In this document: positions 19,768 through 31,859 of the stretch, piece by piece
How positions within the stretch are numbered: the stretch's first letter is position 1
Layout of the letters: each line of letters opens with the position of its first letter
Source: Kappaphycus alvarezii
Lineage: Eukaryota; Rhodophyta; Florideophyceae; Gigartinales; Solieriaceae
DNA length: 64,000 nucleotides
Direction of reading: 5' to 3'
Assembly (NCBI GenBank): GCA_002205965.3
Contig: NADL03000676.1
Coordinates: 38,205 to 102,204 of the forward strand
Program-made: the position numbers and the translations under genes
Notes under the pieces: generated by a model
Database searches by the model: none
Seen by the model: the letters and a program-made list of their open reading frames with translations, nothing else
What the model was told of the DNA's origin: nothing

Positions 19768-20141
19768 ACGTGTGTACTTTTTCAAGAATATGCTGGCGGA
19801 AAATGCAATTTAATGCGCTGCGAGCGTCAATCTGGACAAAAAGTGGTCATGCAAATCAGGCCTTTAGTAAAGATGACGCACGGAATGACTTATTGCATCG
19901 GTGCTGTTCCTGCTACCTGCTCCGACCTGATGGGGGAAAAGGGAGGTGCGGAGGGCGGGGATACTTTGTGTTACGGAAGCCTACAAATTAGGAGTCGGAA
20001 TAGAAGCTTAGCAGAGATAGGACGGATTCCCCCGTTTGGCTCCGCCAGCACAGTAAGAAAGCCTCTACAAAAATACGGGTGGCTGGCGGCCGGCAGGTCG
20101 CCGGTCAAACAGAGGTTGAGGAACTTTGTCAGGGCATGAAG

Positions 20142-20870
20142 AAAATCTTTGGAATCTTTTGGTCTTAGTTTGACTCTCAATTTCCTAGCTACTTAGGTCC
20201 GGATTTGAAGTTGTCTACAATCTTTCCTTGCCTCTACAAGAGGAAAAAGTTTCTTCAGCTTATGTAGACTTTTCGACTAACTGGAAAGTGTCAAACAAGC
20301 GTACTAATTACCATAGGATGCACCAAAACAAATCATGTGGATGATAAAGACTAACTATAAGATATTTTCACAATAATTGTCTAACTTTCCTCTTGTCAAA
20401 AACTATCTTTGAGGTTGGAACCAAAAAACTCCTGCAAAATATCCATGCAGCCATACAGGTCACACATACCCTTCGAGCGGTTCGCAGCTTCCAGTTTCCT
20501 CCATAGAAATATTCAGGCCACTAAAAAATCCTTATCCAATTCCATGAATGTTACCATGTGGTCTATTCTTCCGAGCTTTCATCCTCCATCAAAATTTGGA
20601 AGCTCCTGGTCCATTTTCACCAATTACGCCTCCTCTTCAGCAACCAATTCTTTCCCTGATTCCTCGGTCACGGACCGACCTTCCAACCCATCCCCGCCAT
20701 CATCCTCTTTCTCCTTTTCTCAGATGCGAGCTCAGGGGATACCCATTTCTCGAGGGAGTCCCGCTGTCCTCCTCGAACTTCTCAGCCTCATGCTCACTTA
20801 CCTTCCTAGTATCTATCCGACCATGCACTGTCCTCATATGAGGCACCCTTTGTCCTAATATGAGCACAAT
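20142..20870 (-). repeat. Dispersed acidic-tail repeat, copy d (3'-truncated)
   Basis: Read on the minus strand, a Glu-rich frame (about 20,800-20,560) is followed by C-D-L-Y-G-C-M-D-I-L-Q-E-F-F-G-S-N-L (about 20,460-20,400), the family's C-terminal motif, and then the TATA-like block and GTCTACATAAGCTGAAG region (about 20,250-20,265). The copy stops at about 20,142, where it abuts non-LTR copy B. About 250 bp of the usual 3' block is missing, so one element truncated or inserted into the other. Confidence 0.65.
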
Positions 20871-21244
20871 TTCCGTTACATTTTGGAAAGGGAAATGTTT
20901 TGGAAGCCCGAAATTTTTACTGGAAAAATTTTTTTTTATGTTAAGTTACATTACAGTAATTTTTACTGTACATGCGCCCTAGTTTCTGACACCCCCACGA
21001 TAATACGAACTATTTTTCCTTCCAAAATGAAGTCTTTTCACAACTTCTTGTGAAGAACGGAAGCTGGTGAGATAAACTTGCTCTAGCCTTAACCGAGGTC
21101 AATAATCCTGAAAAGTTTGTTTTGATCGGCCATCTACACTCATGAACTAATGCGGAGGGACAAAAAATGCGCTGAGGTAAAACATGTTGTAATGAAAAAA
21201 GTAGTCCTCATATGAGGACAACGGTCCAATAGACACTAGGAAGG
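20801..21244. repeat. Inverted repeat pair with 12-bp palindromes
   Basis: Arms at 20,801-20,843 and 21,206-21,244 match in inverted orientation over about 40 bp with some mismatches. Each arm ends in the perfect palindrome CCTCATATGAGG (20,832-20,843 and 21,206-21,217). The 362 bp between them is AT-rich and non-coding. It could be a small inverted-repeat element or an inverted duplication of the end of repeat copy d. Confidence 0.6.
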
Positions 21245-22940
21245 GCGACAAGTTTGAGAAGGGCACGGTGTCGGTGACCGTCTCACGGCCTGGCGATAAC
21301 AAGGCTCAGAAAGACAAAATAGAGATCATAGATTCCGCTAGGACTGAGGGGGGATGTAAGGATGAAAGGGCTTCGGAGCTCTGAAAAGAGCAGGGAAAGT
21401 AAGAGAAAAAGAGAGAACAGACAAAGTTATTCTCGTCATTATCGGTCAAGGATTCCGGAGCCTGGACTTATTCGAGGACAGAAAATACACCACCAGCATC
21501 CACGAGGTCAGAGGGCCGGGGGAAGGAGACCCGTTCGTTTAGTAGCTACGGTGGGCCAATAGCGGAAATCCGTCTGCATAAGTTTGGTTTGGGCTGGCAA
21601 GACGGCGTTTAGAGTGGATAAGGGGATCGGGACGGGTGTGGGAGGAGGCATGTCCCGTAGGAAGATGAGATAATCACAAATAGTCTAATTTGCTGTGGAT
21701 TCTAGTTGACGGAGGGCCTGAGGAAACGAAGAGGCCAGACATCACTTACAGGACGTAGATTCAAAGCGCGCAATTTCCCGTCGAAGGCCAGGAAGGGCGT
21801 TGCGGATCTACGTAGAAGACGAGTCCGAAGAAAAGTGTAAGATTCCGGGAAAAAAGATTTCGGGAAGGTTCCAGTTGTCCGATGTCATAGGTAAATTACT
21901 AAATGAGGTATAGAAAGGAGAAATAGACATCAAATCCCGCCCGCCTGTCCACATCACGAAGACATTTTGGGAAGAGAAGCGAATAATAGGAAGAGTCAAG
22001 AAAACAACCTTGTGAGATAAACAAGTGGAAAGTGGGTGGATCGAGCACAGGAACATCTGGAAGGAATTTAACGATAGGGAAGCATTCAGAATCGCCGGCA
22101 AAGAGCCCGAGAGCTCCTCGGTGGACGTCTCCAGCAAACTTCGTGTGGAAACGAATTGCGGTATGGCCACCATGTTGAGTGATACATTGCCAGCCCACGA
22201 CAGGGAGACGACAGAGGGGCTAAGGGGCCGCCGGAGGTAAAGTAGACGCGCGTAGATACGATTGAGCAGGTGGCCAGGAGACGGGTTGGGAGAAGGGTCC
22301 GATTCAGGAGCTCTAGAAATTAGGAAGGTGCAACAAGACAGTTCAGAATGTACAGTACGGAACGGAACTGAGGAAATTTCCGCGGGGACAGTCAGGGCGG
22401 CCGCCACAGGGGAGTTCTGGGGGAATAACAAAATGACTCTGTGGCCGCAAAGTCAGAGTGATCTACGACACCTCCGAAGACGTTGACGCATTTGAAAAGG
22501 TAGTTCATCGAAACCTGGGTCAGGGAAACAACCATATAAAAATTTCAAGAGCCAGATCGGGGTGGAGCTCGGTTTGGCATGGTGGGAGGAACCGGGGAGT
22601 CTGCAAATCATGGAAAAAAAGAATGACCAATAAAAAAGATCCCAGAACGCCAAATGGTTAAGAAACAACCAATAAGAGAACGAGGCAGAAGGAGAGAGTT
22701 TGGGCGGAGGTCAGGAGGTTTTTCGCGTCCCGTTTCTCTAATTCGCGAAATATGCCGGGAAGAGACACGATGTCGAGAGCAGCGCGACGTTGGCGGGCAA
22801 AAATTCGAGACAGCAGCACAATGGTAACCGCGTGGGCCCTCGTGCGGTAGTTGAATTGATGTAGTGGGTGGGTTGAGGTGCAGAGACAGAAGAGAAGGCT
22901 AAAGTTTTTCTCACCTTTCAACGTAAGTTTCACCTAAAAA
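21245..22940 (-). other. GC-richer decayed block, perhaps the 5' part of a non-LTR element
   Basis: About 1.7 kb is clearly richer in G and C than its surroundings. On the minus strand several long but interrupted frames occur, including 207 codons at 22,431-21,808. No motif is diagnostic. Its place upstream of copy B (minus strand) would suit that element's N-terminal region, but this is a positional guess. The plus strand gives no better reading. Confidence 0.25.
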
Positions 22941-23440
22941 AAACATAATGAGTAAACTAGGTCAATTTGGAGATAAAAAGTACACAAAAAAGACTTTTAA
23001 ATCACCCGGAGACATTCAGAAGACATAAATTCTCTTCCACCGTCATTTTAATTTGTGCAGACACAACAATTCATCTCCTGCATCCCCTGGCCACATTAAA
23101 ATCCTTTTTCTTGACAATTCTTTCACCTTAAGACTTTATCCAAAATACCCGTCCTCACATCGCACTTCACCATTTTACATCTGCACCTCACGAGAGATAT
23201 TTGCCTCCTTTTAGAATCTGTAACGATCTAAGGTTCTCGGACTCATCTCGCGAAATACATATTTTCAAAAGATGAACGTGAGGTTTTTTTCGCACATACT
23301 CTCGTCTTCCTTACGAAAGCGATACATTCTATGCTTTTCTTCGATCACTTGAGTTATATTGCTCTTAGCATTCTTAAGCTACGCTTTAATAGCATTTTAC
23401 GAATTCAAAGGTGGTTTGCACCCGAACTGATTCTAACATC
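22941..23440. other. No feature seen
   Basis: About 500 bp, AT-rich, without a supported gene or repeat. Confidence 0.4.
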
Positions 23441-24800
23441 CTGGCTAGTTCAACTTCGCGTCCCTTACTCGCTCTTAGATCAAACCTTGACATCGTCGAA
23501 ATATTCATAAGCCGCTTACTTTAGAAAATGATTAAATTGGCGAAACACTCGAGAAAAGTATTGCGGCGATACAATTGAGCAATTTAGTATAAAGTCCGGT
23601 TCCTTTCTGCCTTTGTTTCCATGCCACTCTCGATATGGTTGTTTTCATTACACCGACCATTCCTTCTACTCTTCTATTTGCGTGGAGGCTTAAAGCAAAT
23701 ATAGGATGCAAACAAGTACAACGCTTCCTCAGAAACTCCTCAAAGAAAACCAAATGGACACTGGACCATTGTCGGTTACGATCTGTCTTACATAGTCAAG
23801 GAACTCTAAAATTTACCGTTTGACGAAATTCGTGGTCACATCGCATGTTTTCTATAGCAATTTTTTCAATATTGGACAATTACTGAGGTGTTCAACACTT
23901 ACCTACACAGTATTCTTGCCACTCTTAGTCACTCACCGCCGTCCGACGAAATCCGACGAGAACTTGTTCAAGAGGAATGTGATTGGTTGCTTAAATGTGC
24001 CGTGTTGCTTCATTTTCCCGGCTTCCCGGTACTCCTCACAGGATTTCAAATACCGCTGAAACTCACAAACCATCTTCGGTCACCTAAACTGCTCTATGAT
24101 AAACTAATTTGTTGTGACGAAAGTGCAATGGCCCATATTTTCATATGCCGTACTCAAGATTCTAAATCAAGACTCAGTGGCTGCTAAAGTCTAATTTACT
24201 TTAGGATATAACGATAACGGACTCCTAGCGACATCGTACATTCATTTTCTTACTTTTATGCTTTTTCGGACTTCTCGTGCTGGTCGTAATCGTCAATTGT
24301 TTCCGAATGTGCTTCAGCCCTTCCTCGTTATGTCTTTTATTGTTACTACCTCTTCGCCGTAACTACCAGGATTTACATGCGGATCATATGGATTAACTTT
24401 TATGGTCTGACTAATTTCTCCATCACCGCTCTAATCCTCTTCTCGGATGCCTACTCAGGATAAGTATTAGGCAGTACATTTTTCACTCCCTGGCAAACTA
24501 GCCAAATCAAACCGGTACTTATACATGAAATTCAGCCAGCGGTTGAACTGCCAATGCACATTGTTTGCGGCAAAGACCCTTTCAGTGCATTTTTACTTTC
24601 CATAGTTACGTTCCGTTGGGTGAAGAATGTTGCCTAACAAACTGGACAGGATGATCATGGCCACCCTCTCCTATCTGTGACAATACTTCTCCACGACTCC
24701 CCTCGATGCATCAATATAAATCACGAAAGGATTTTCTTTTTCATACAAACATAGTTCCGGGGCATTTTCAGTCCTTCTTTACAATTCCTGGAACCCTTTT
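23441..24800 (-). mobile_element. Ty3/gypsy pol remnant (RNase H and integrase), copy 4
   Basis: On the minus strand, P-F-V-I-Y-I-D-A-S-R (about 24,745) and T-E-R-N-Y-G (about 24,610) fit the RNase H domain of Ty3/gypsy elements (DAS...ERNY). Further along, 23,753-23,532 reads L-R-K-R-C, then H-A-N-R-R-V-E-G-M-V-G-V-M-K-T, the end of the integrase core carrying the catalytic Glu. Domain order RNase H then integrase is right for Ty3/gypsy. The reverse transcriptase should lie at higher coordinates, but I could not find it. Stops and frameshifts are dense, so this is old. Confidence 0.65.
23532..23753 (-). pseudogene. Integrase core fragment of Ty3/gypsy copy 4
   Basis: A 73-codon open piece. 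It contains F-F-E-E-F-L-R-K-R-C and H-A-N-R-R-V-E-G-M-V-G-V-M-K-T, matching the H-P-Q-x-N-G-x-V-E-R-x-x-x-x-x-K stretch with the third catalytic acidic residue (Glu). The two preceding Asp residues of the DDE triad are in decayed sequence upstream. Confidence 0.65.
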
Positions 24801-24884
24801 TCTACTCATTCACCCCGTACCTACAGATTTTGTGAGCGTTTTAGTCTGTGAAGTTGACTGCCTATTCCTGCGAAGTTTCTGATA

Positions 24885-25015
24885 GAGTAAATGGGGAGAG
24901 GGAGCGAAGGAGGGAGAGAAATAGGGAGCGCGAGAGAGAGAGGTCAAAAAAGAAAGAGAGGGAAGGAGCGAGGACCCAGGAAGAGAGTTGAGAGGAGAGA
25001 AGGTGATGAGAGACT
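24885..25015. other. Purine-rich low-complexity tract
   Basis: About 130 bp almost free of pyrimidines on the plus strand, mostly GAGAGG-like units. Frames over it on both strands reflect this composition. Confidence 0.6.
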
Positions 25016-27585
25016 TTACCCAAACAGAACATGGAGGAAGACCGGGGCTTATATAGACCTCGAGGCGAGCCAAATGGTGCTTCCAGATGATCCAAGGAGG
25101 TTTCCAGAAGCTATGTAGACGACGGTGGAGTGCTAACCCTAATCCTGCATGAGCTGTTTTATAGAAGATCAGCTCAAGCTTAAAGCACTGTACAGTGGAT
25201 AAACGTAATGGTCAATTTCTATGTTTTATAGTAAACTACAGTAATGTCTGTAAATTCCTATGCTAGCTGTAGTCTGTCAGCAGAGGCAACAGAAATTAAT
25301 TACACTAACAGTTTCTAATGGATCCTGTGGGGTACGATTCCGTCCCTATGATGTATGTAAAAAGTTTTATAGGCTCTGGTGTTGAGACTTCGACTATCAA
25401 AGCTGTCATATCTGGGTCAGTTCGTACACTAAGGCTGCTAAAAATGTTTTCCATATACTCAATATCTCCAAGAACAAAGTCTCAATTGACCAAGTTAAAC
25501 TTTTAGAGTCTTCTCTTTCCAGTAACAGATTTTTACCTCGCTTTGAACCTAGCTAACATACTCTTAATCGCTTTAAAAAGTATTTGTGCCTTGTCTTTTA
25601 AAAGTTTCTGTAACTCAGGCATTTTGTTGATTGAACATGCGTCCCCTTTGTGACTATATTCAGCGGTCTGGTGTTTCGAAGGGTCGATCATGTCTCAAGA
25701 CTCTGCAGTAACAATTAAAACAAACCCATACTAGCTGGGACAACTATTTCCATTTTAAGTCAGATATGTCTTTTCGTCAGCACTTCAAGTGGCTTAACCC
25801 CAGAGTCAAAATCATCGCTCTTGACTTCCGCACTCTCCTATCCTAAACCCTTCAGGCATTCATTTAAAAAAGGTAACGATGGCACGAATGGAACCATTAC
25901 CGATACTACAGGTGAATATTTGGTGTCACAATCCAATTTATGCCCCAAATCGCCATATAGCGCTACCCAACAAGAGAATCACATTATATTGCAGCTAGAA
26001 CCAGGAAGAAAAGAAAGAATGTTTCATATTCAAATGACACTGGAACGCCTGCGACTTCTTCAGTGACTTACGTCCCATTCCTTTCCGCTATAAAGATTCT
26101 TCGAGAAGTTTCAGATGGACTCAATACCTAGAAATTGCACAAACATTTGGACATAACGTTGATGAAAGAACACGTATAGGAGAGGGCGAGAACTTGTCTA
26201 CTAAACAACCTGCAAGTATACGACTTCAAGCGGTTCTTACTCCCTCCTCTTTGCAAAAGATAGCAGGCATTCCTTTCATTTATTCTCTGAGACGGCCCAT
26301 GGTCTTCCTTATCTAAGACATCATACTCTTCATCATCACTTCCAGCATAGCACGTAATTTTCTTGAGCCATAGCTACACGACGGAGAATATTGCGGAACA
26401 ATTTTCTCAGAAATATTTCAGCAATATTATGATTTACCTTCATCCAATGGCCAAAGAAAAGTCCGGAAATCGCTTAGGAAAGGCTGAAGATTATAATATA
26501 CTACCACAAAAATCTTTCGATTCGTCGGGTAACTAACCTTGGAGTGAAATGTTTTCTTGGCGTAAATTTTCAGTGCGAAATATTTTCTCGCTCCTTGGGC
26601 AATTAAATCTTAGATTCGGGATTGAGAAAATTATAAGTCGTCGTCAGTATGTTCTTATCTGCAATCCTTTCCAAAAAAGTTTTCAAATCACTTTCCCTTC
26701 TAACCGTATCTACTTCCGCTTTCAACATTTCATCAGGTTCGTCCTTCTTCTGTGATGAAGGACACATGTCTTGAGTTTGAACTATCCAGCTATTCAGTAG
26801 TATGTTCGTATACGGCATCCTCCTTCCGGAAGTTCTGTTTCTTCTCTCGGTCATATTCTATATGAAAGCTCTTCCAATATATTTGAAAAGCTTGATCTAT
26901 CTTTAATTCTCTATCTTTCTTCCTTCAAAAGTCCTAATTGTGACAAATACTTCTACAATTGGTGAAAGCAGGCATTTCTGCGTGAAAGTTTCCCTATATG
27001 TCACCACGGTTAAAGTTTTTGAACTGTCTCCTTACTGTAAATAAATTTCTCGGAAATATGTATAATTTATCCAACTATGAGGATAAACTATCAACCATAT
27101 TATCTACTGAATATTCCCTCAAATATCTATTTTACTCTCAAAACGACTGGAAATTCTCATCTTTCTGAAACAAAACATAAGATATTCAATTGTTTTGATA
27201 GGTAGCCATGCTATCATTCGAAACTATATTACAAATTAAATAACTTTAGATCTTCATAAATTTTGGAGCTGGCGAAATGATAAGACTTTGATTGCAAGTA
27301 ATTGATACAGCTCATCCCTTAAATTTAACATTTTATCTCATGACTGAATCCAGCCTGCTCATCGTTCGAGCACGCATCTTTAAAGAATTTGCCGAGATTC
27401 ACTGACGGCATCACTTTGAGCGACGAGTCGATTTCTTCAGATCTTCTCTACTTGTTTGTATGATGGCACTGCCTGAATAACGCCCTTACTACGGCTTTAA
27501 AATACTTCCTCTTGTTGGATAAAATTCCATTCACGCAAAACTCTTGCGGTTTAATTCGAACGCGCGAGAAAAAATATGATCAGTT
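25016..27585. other. Decayed AT-rich stretch without supported genes
   Basis: No sustained frame. The minus frame at 26,854-26,603 is charged and could be a scrap of gag from the same gypsy remnant, but no motif supports this. Confidence 0.35.
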
Positions 27586-28225
27586 TGATGGGGAAAAGTC
27601 GTCGGGAGAAGAGATAATCAGAGCCAATTACCCATGAAAGAGGTGTTACAAGCCACTAAAGTTCCACCTTAGTGTAGTTGAGCGAAGAGAAAGAGTTGGG
27701 TAAGGGCAAAAGTTGAGAAGGCTACAAGAGAGTATAAAAAGGGACAAGGCCTACCACTGATGCTCTGTGTCCGATGTAAGGAAAATGGACCGAAGTTTAC
27801 TCTCAAATTCTTAACTACTCGGGACTTTACTTGAAGTTGTCTGCCAGCTTTCTTGACCTCCACAAGAGGAAGTAGTTTTCTTAGCTTATAACGACTTTTT
27901 AGCTAACCATGAAATCCAAAACAAGCATACTAAGAACAGTAAAATGCCTTTAAGGGAATCGTGTGAACGATAGATACTAACAGAAGATATTTCTTCAAGG
28001 TAGATATCTAGACACCATAGTAATGGCCGCCACCCATCTGCCAGAGGTGGTAATTGATGTGGCCATTTTATATACCATTCAGAGTCAATTTTAGTATTAC
28101 CCAGAAGCTGGACGTGCATTAACATCCATTTATGACAGCTTTTCATAAAATAAGAAAATCTACACATGATTTTGCCACAATCATCCAAATTAAAAATATC
28201 TTCCAAGGTCAGATACTGTACGCGA
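27586..28225 (-). repeat. Dispersed repeat copy e (718-bp type)
   Basis: Read on the minus strand it aligns with 3930-4609 along nearly its whole length: GATATTTNCTTCAAGGTA, the GGCCACAT/GGCCATTT blocks, the TATA-like site, CTACCACTGATGCTCTG, and the end TCTTCTCCCGACG. It lacks the acidic reading frame. The terminal hairpin is not seen at its far end (about 28,225), while a hairpin-like terminus in the opposite sense lies just outside the near end (27,544-27,575). Confidence 0.75.
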
Positions 28226-31200
28226 AACCAGACCTCTTCTAGATTTTATTCGAGCGCAATCTTAGTCCACATCACAATTCTCTTATATTATAATCGCTGG
28301 AGTCCTCTTGTTTTGCTAAATTTTCAAAGAAATAAGAAAGTAGTCAATTTCATGACCATTTTCATCGTCAAAGTAACCATAATTGAGCTTCATAAGGAAA
28401 TCACTGATGTCCTTCTTGAGATTACAATATGCGAGTCCAATTATGGTTTCTTCTTGTGATGGCAGATCATCAAAGTTTGAACCTTCGTTTACGCAACACT
28501 ACCTTTCAAAAAATACAATGCTTTAATTCTATTAGCCGTATATTCGAACCCTTTACTATCGTTCCAGATAGCACCCGCATATTCTAGCTCACAGACAGTC
28601 TCCTGAATAAAGTGATATAGATCGGTCCGACGCGAATAATATCGCCACGTGTTCAGTCAGAAGCCATACGGCTGGAAGTCATCCAGCCTTGGAAGGGTTC
28701 ATGTGCGTTTCAGATCTCATTTAGGGCATACAGTCGTGCCTTAAACCTCACTTTTCCAAGATATTCTGTTAAAGTGCACTCGCTTGATTATAATCCAAAA
28801 ATTCCTTTTTGAATTGAAATACTTAAAGCTTTTTGAGCCAGCTCTTTAGGGACATGAGTGACACTAGCCATTATCCTGAACACGTGTGGCATACACGGGG
28901 GATAGCTGAGCCGCACCTCTCAAATATTAGAGAACTAAATCGATTCGTTCCAGCTGTTGTCCCTATAAGAAAGAGCGAAGATTGGGTACTTTAATATGTT
29001 AAAAGTAGGGTTCTTCCCTGCGGTGATGACAGTTGTTATTATCAGTGCAAGACTTATGAGAACAATGGATAATGATTGAAGTCTTCTTGCTTATAAGTAC
29101 TGCTTGGCATAGAATCAAGTGAATATGAATACCAATTTTCGCAGTATTCCTTCGTAAAAAAATATTCACCGGCAGCATAGAATCTACGCTTTACCTTCGG
29201 ACACCACAAAATGAATACAGGAGGACGTACCCATCGAAAACGGGGAGCAGTTGTTCTCCAACCTCCCACAAAACTCTGTCAGCAGCTTTGAGAAACAGAT
29301 CTTCTATAGTGGCGGATCCGTGGGAGGAAAAGTTGGCGTCCGTCAAAAATTAGAAGCACAGGTATTTTTTCGAGAGTAAGGAGGAATATACTATCGATAA
29401 GAACGGGAATGAGTACCATTCTTATCAAGTCTAAATTCTTGTCAGGCTGGCTGAAGGCCACCCGCATTAGTACATGCTACATTGAACAGGGACACTGAAG
29501 CGCATCTTTAGGGTTACATGATATCATTAAAGAATAGACGGTTTCTTTCGTTCAATATTCAGTCCATACTGGATAAATTGGGACTATGTTTATTGCGATA
29601 CTTACACGGGCTGAATGCGGCGGGCTTCTTGGAAGTCGAAGCCTTGTAACAAAGGGGATTAAAAATGTTTTCATTGTACCTGAAAAGATGCGAGAGTACA
29701 AAGTTAAACTGAACTGTGATAGTTCCTTTTTTTGACCTCTACGGGTGACTCTTTAGAATAGTGCAAATCAAGTGACGAGCTGAGCTGTAACCAATGGGAT
29801 CACCAATCACTCTGTCGCTTGTATCCATCTTATTAGCGCAATTTATGATATAATAAAAGGGTGAAATTAATTTAAATTGGCGATTACCAAAGCGAAGGAG
29901 AGCAAATAAGCACATTTTTGTGTTCAGTCACCGCAAATTTTAAGTATTTTCTTTTTGACCGTACAAATGATTTCTTGTGGATATGTACTCCTCCCGGAGC
30001 GAGTTTCGTTGAATAAGATAGGAATATAGATAAAAATTCTTTTTTAACGAAAACTGGTTCATGACAGAGAATTACAGCTTGGAAAAAGCATAAAACTTCC
30101 TCAAAAATCTAGTGGTCCCTGAATTTTAATTCTATTATTATATATTGGCTGCCTATGGATATCCATCCGACTAATGAATTCCTCTTCCAGGAAAAAAAAT
30201 CGAAAATTTTTTTTGAAGCGTTGGAAGTCCGGTTAGGTATCTAAACATATGTAAATCTTTAAAAAAAATCATAAAACTTTGAGTAGGAAGATTTTTTACC
30301 GAAATTGCAAGACTTGAATTGCTTTTGACTGCTGCTTGTCATACCAACAGTTAAAGTAAAGAAAAATAATTCCAAAGAAACAAACATTAGTCGATTTTAT
30401 GAAGGAATCGAAGGAATTTTAAGCGAACTAATCGCGATTTGCGTGTTTTTAGAGCTTGTTATGGAAGTAACGCATCAAATACACTTTTTGCCCAAACTAT
30501 CCCGCGAGAAACACCTGAGAGGAAATTTTGAATGCCAATATCCTTTGTTTCTTCCCGTTAAATTTAAAGAAGAATAATTAGGTAAGTTTGAACAGACTTG
30601 TTCATCAACACGAAGAAAAAGCTCCTGTTTTTTGATCTCCTTGAAACTAACTTGGTCATTGAGCGTTTTGAAGCAAGATGTGTTCGTACCCTAGTCACTT
30701 TAGTTCGCTTTCTGGAACGTTGGGTAATCATAAGGATCCATGTTCGACTGCAGGGGTACAGAGGTAGTCCGGGACTTCCGATGAAAATGAAGAGAAGGAA
30801 AGGACTAGAGAAGCGAAGTAGATCTGTACCATTTCCACTAACATCACAAGGGTATTCTCATACCCCGTATGTTGATTTTTTTTGCAACAATTACGAGTAA
30901 TAACTCCGCTCTTTCTGGAGAACACTATCATATTTAGATTCCCAAAAAGAATTCGTTGAAGGTAAAGCGATGGAAAAAAAAATTAGGATGAGCTGAAATA
31001 ATGCATTGGGACGTTTTAAGTAAATATTAATCTATTAATATTAATATTAGTATAAATCTTTGAAAGGCTAACTGCGAGTTAAAATTGAACGAATTTTTTA
31101 GGAGAGGCAGATTGAGCAACAAGACCAATTCTGAGGCGTTCAGGGAAGTATATTAGACCTAAAAATTCGTATTCGGCAACAGAGGCGTGTTTTTTCCGGT

Positions 31201-31855
31201 ATGTACGGAAGAGGTCTAAGAGACGGGAATAAGGGGAATTTAAGACGCTAGAGGATTAAAGTACGTTAAATATAAGGGTTCGTTATGGCGTCTTAATATT
31301 TCATCGATCTAAACTTAGAAGAAATGACCCTCACAAATAGTGGAAAAGCATCTGTTTTGGTCTTATTACTTATGTTTCTTGCTAGTTTTGAAGACCGAAT
31401 AGTACATTTGGAATTTTATGTTTCAGAAAAATCACTTTTTAATCAGATGATATTTCTTCAGTCTCTGTTGGAATAAATTCTAATTTAGAACTCAAGACTT
31501 AAAATAAAAATCGCTATATCGGGTTGGAAGAATTGGTTCTACTTTTTGAGCACAACGCTAAAGCTTCTGAAAAGGAGCCAAACAGGGAGAAGTGAGTAAG
31601 AACTTCTAGCTAATGTTTCATCATCGACTCTGAAAGGTCAGTTGAAAAAATTGTCGCAGCGATTCTTGAGGAATTTTGCAAAAGTTTCGAAGCTCAGAGG
31701 TACAAATACCCGATAAGTTCGCAGCTGCATTCAAGAAAGTTGGATATTAAATCCAGGAGGAGATAAGGGATAACTTAAGAGTAAAATTTGATGATGTTCT
31801 TGAATGAACCAAGTAGAGGTTTAGTAGCTTGCTCCGCTATACCAGAATCATGGAG
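28226..31855. other. Long AT-rich stretch without supported genes
   Basis: About 3.6 kb of decayed AT-rich sequence. A 100-codon plus frame at 30,598-30,900 has no recognisable motif and no coding neighbour. Its position upstream of the RT remnant at 31.9 kb would suit a gag and protease region. I cannot support any gene here. Confidence 0.4.
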
Positions 31856-31859
31856 TTGA

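Larger units (their letters stand above)
18340..20141 (-). mobile_element. Non-LTR retrotransposon copy B, decayed
   Basis: Read on the minus strand, motifs follow the same order as copy A. Near 20,130-19,990 comes the fingers block L-T-K-F-L-N-L-C-L-T-G-D-L-P-A-A and G-G-I-R-P-I-S, absent from truncated copy A. Next come P-H-Q-V-G (about 19,930), L-G-P-L-L-F-A-L-A-F-H-P (about 19,645) and a mutated active site, A-Y-D-S-N for Y-A-D-D-G-N (about 19,545). D-D-T-Q-S-F-F-H-L-H-C-F-Y-A-N-A (about 19,255) and H-A-L-T-S-K-Y-D-D-G (about 18,530) follow. Frameshifts and stops are frequent. The zinc motif's last Cys is Ser here. The element ends at repeat copy d on its 5' side. Confidence 0.75.

Noticed and set aside
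21808-22431. 207-codon minus-strand protein
   Set aside because: Ser/Pro/Leu-rich, no motif, in a GC-rich block with several long frames; kept only as part of an undefined block.
30598-30900. 100-codon plus-strand gene
   Set aside because: No motif, no coding neighbours, and no second copy; insufficient support.
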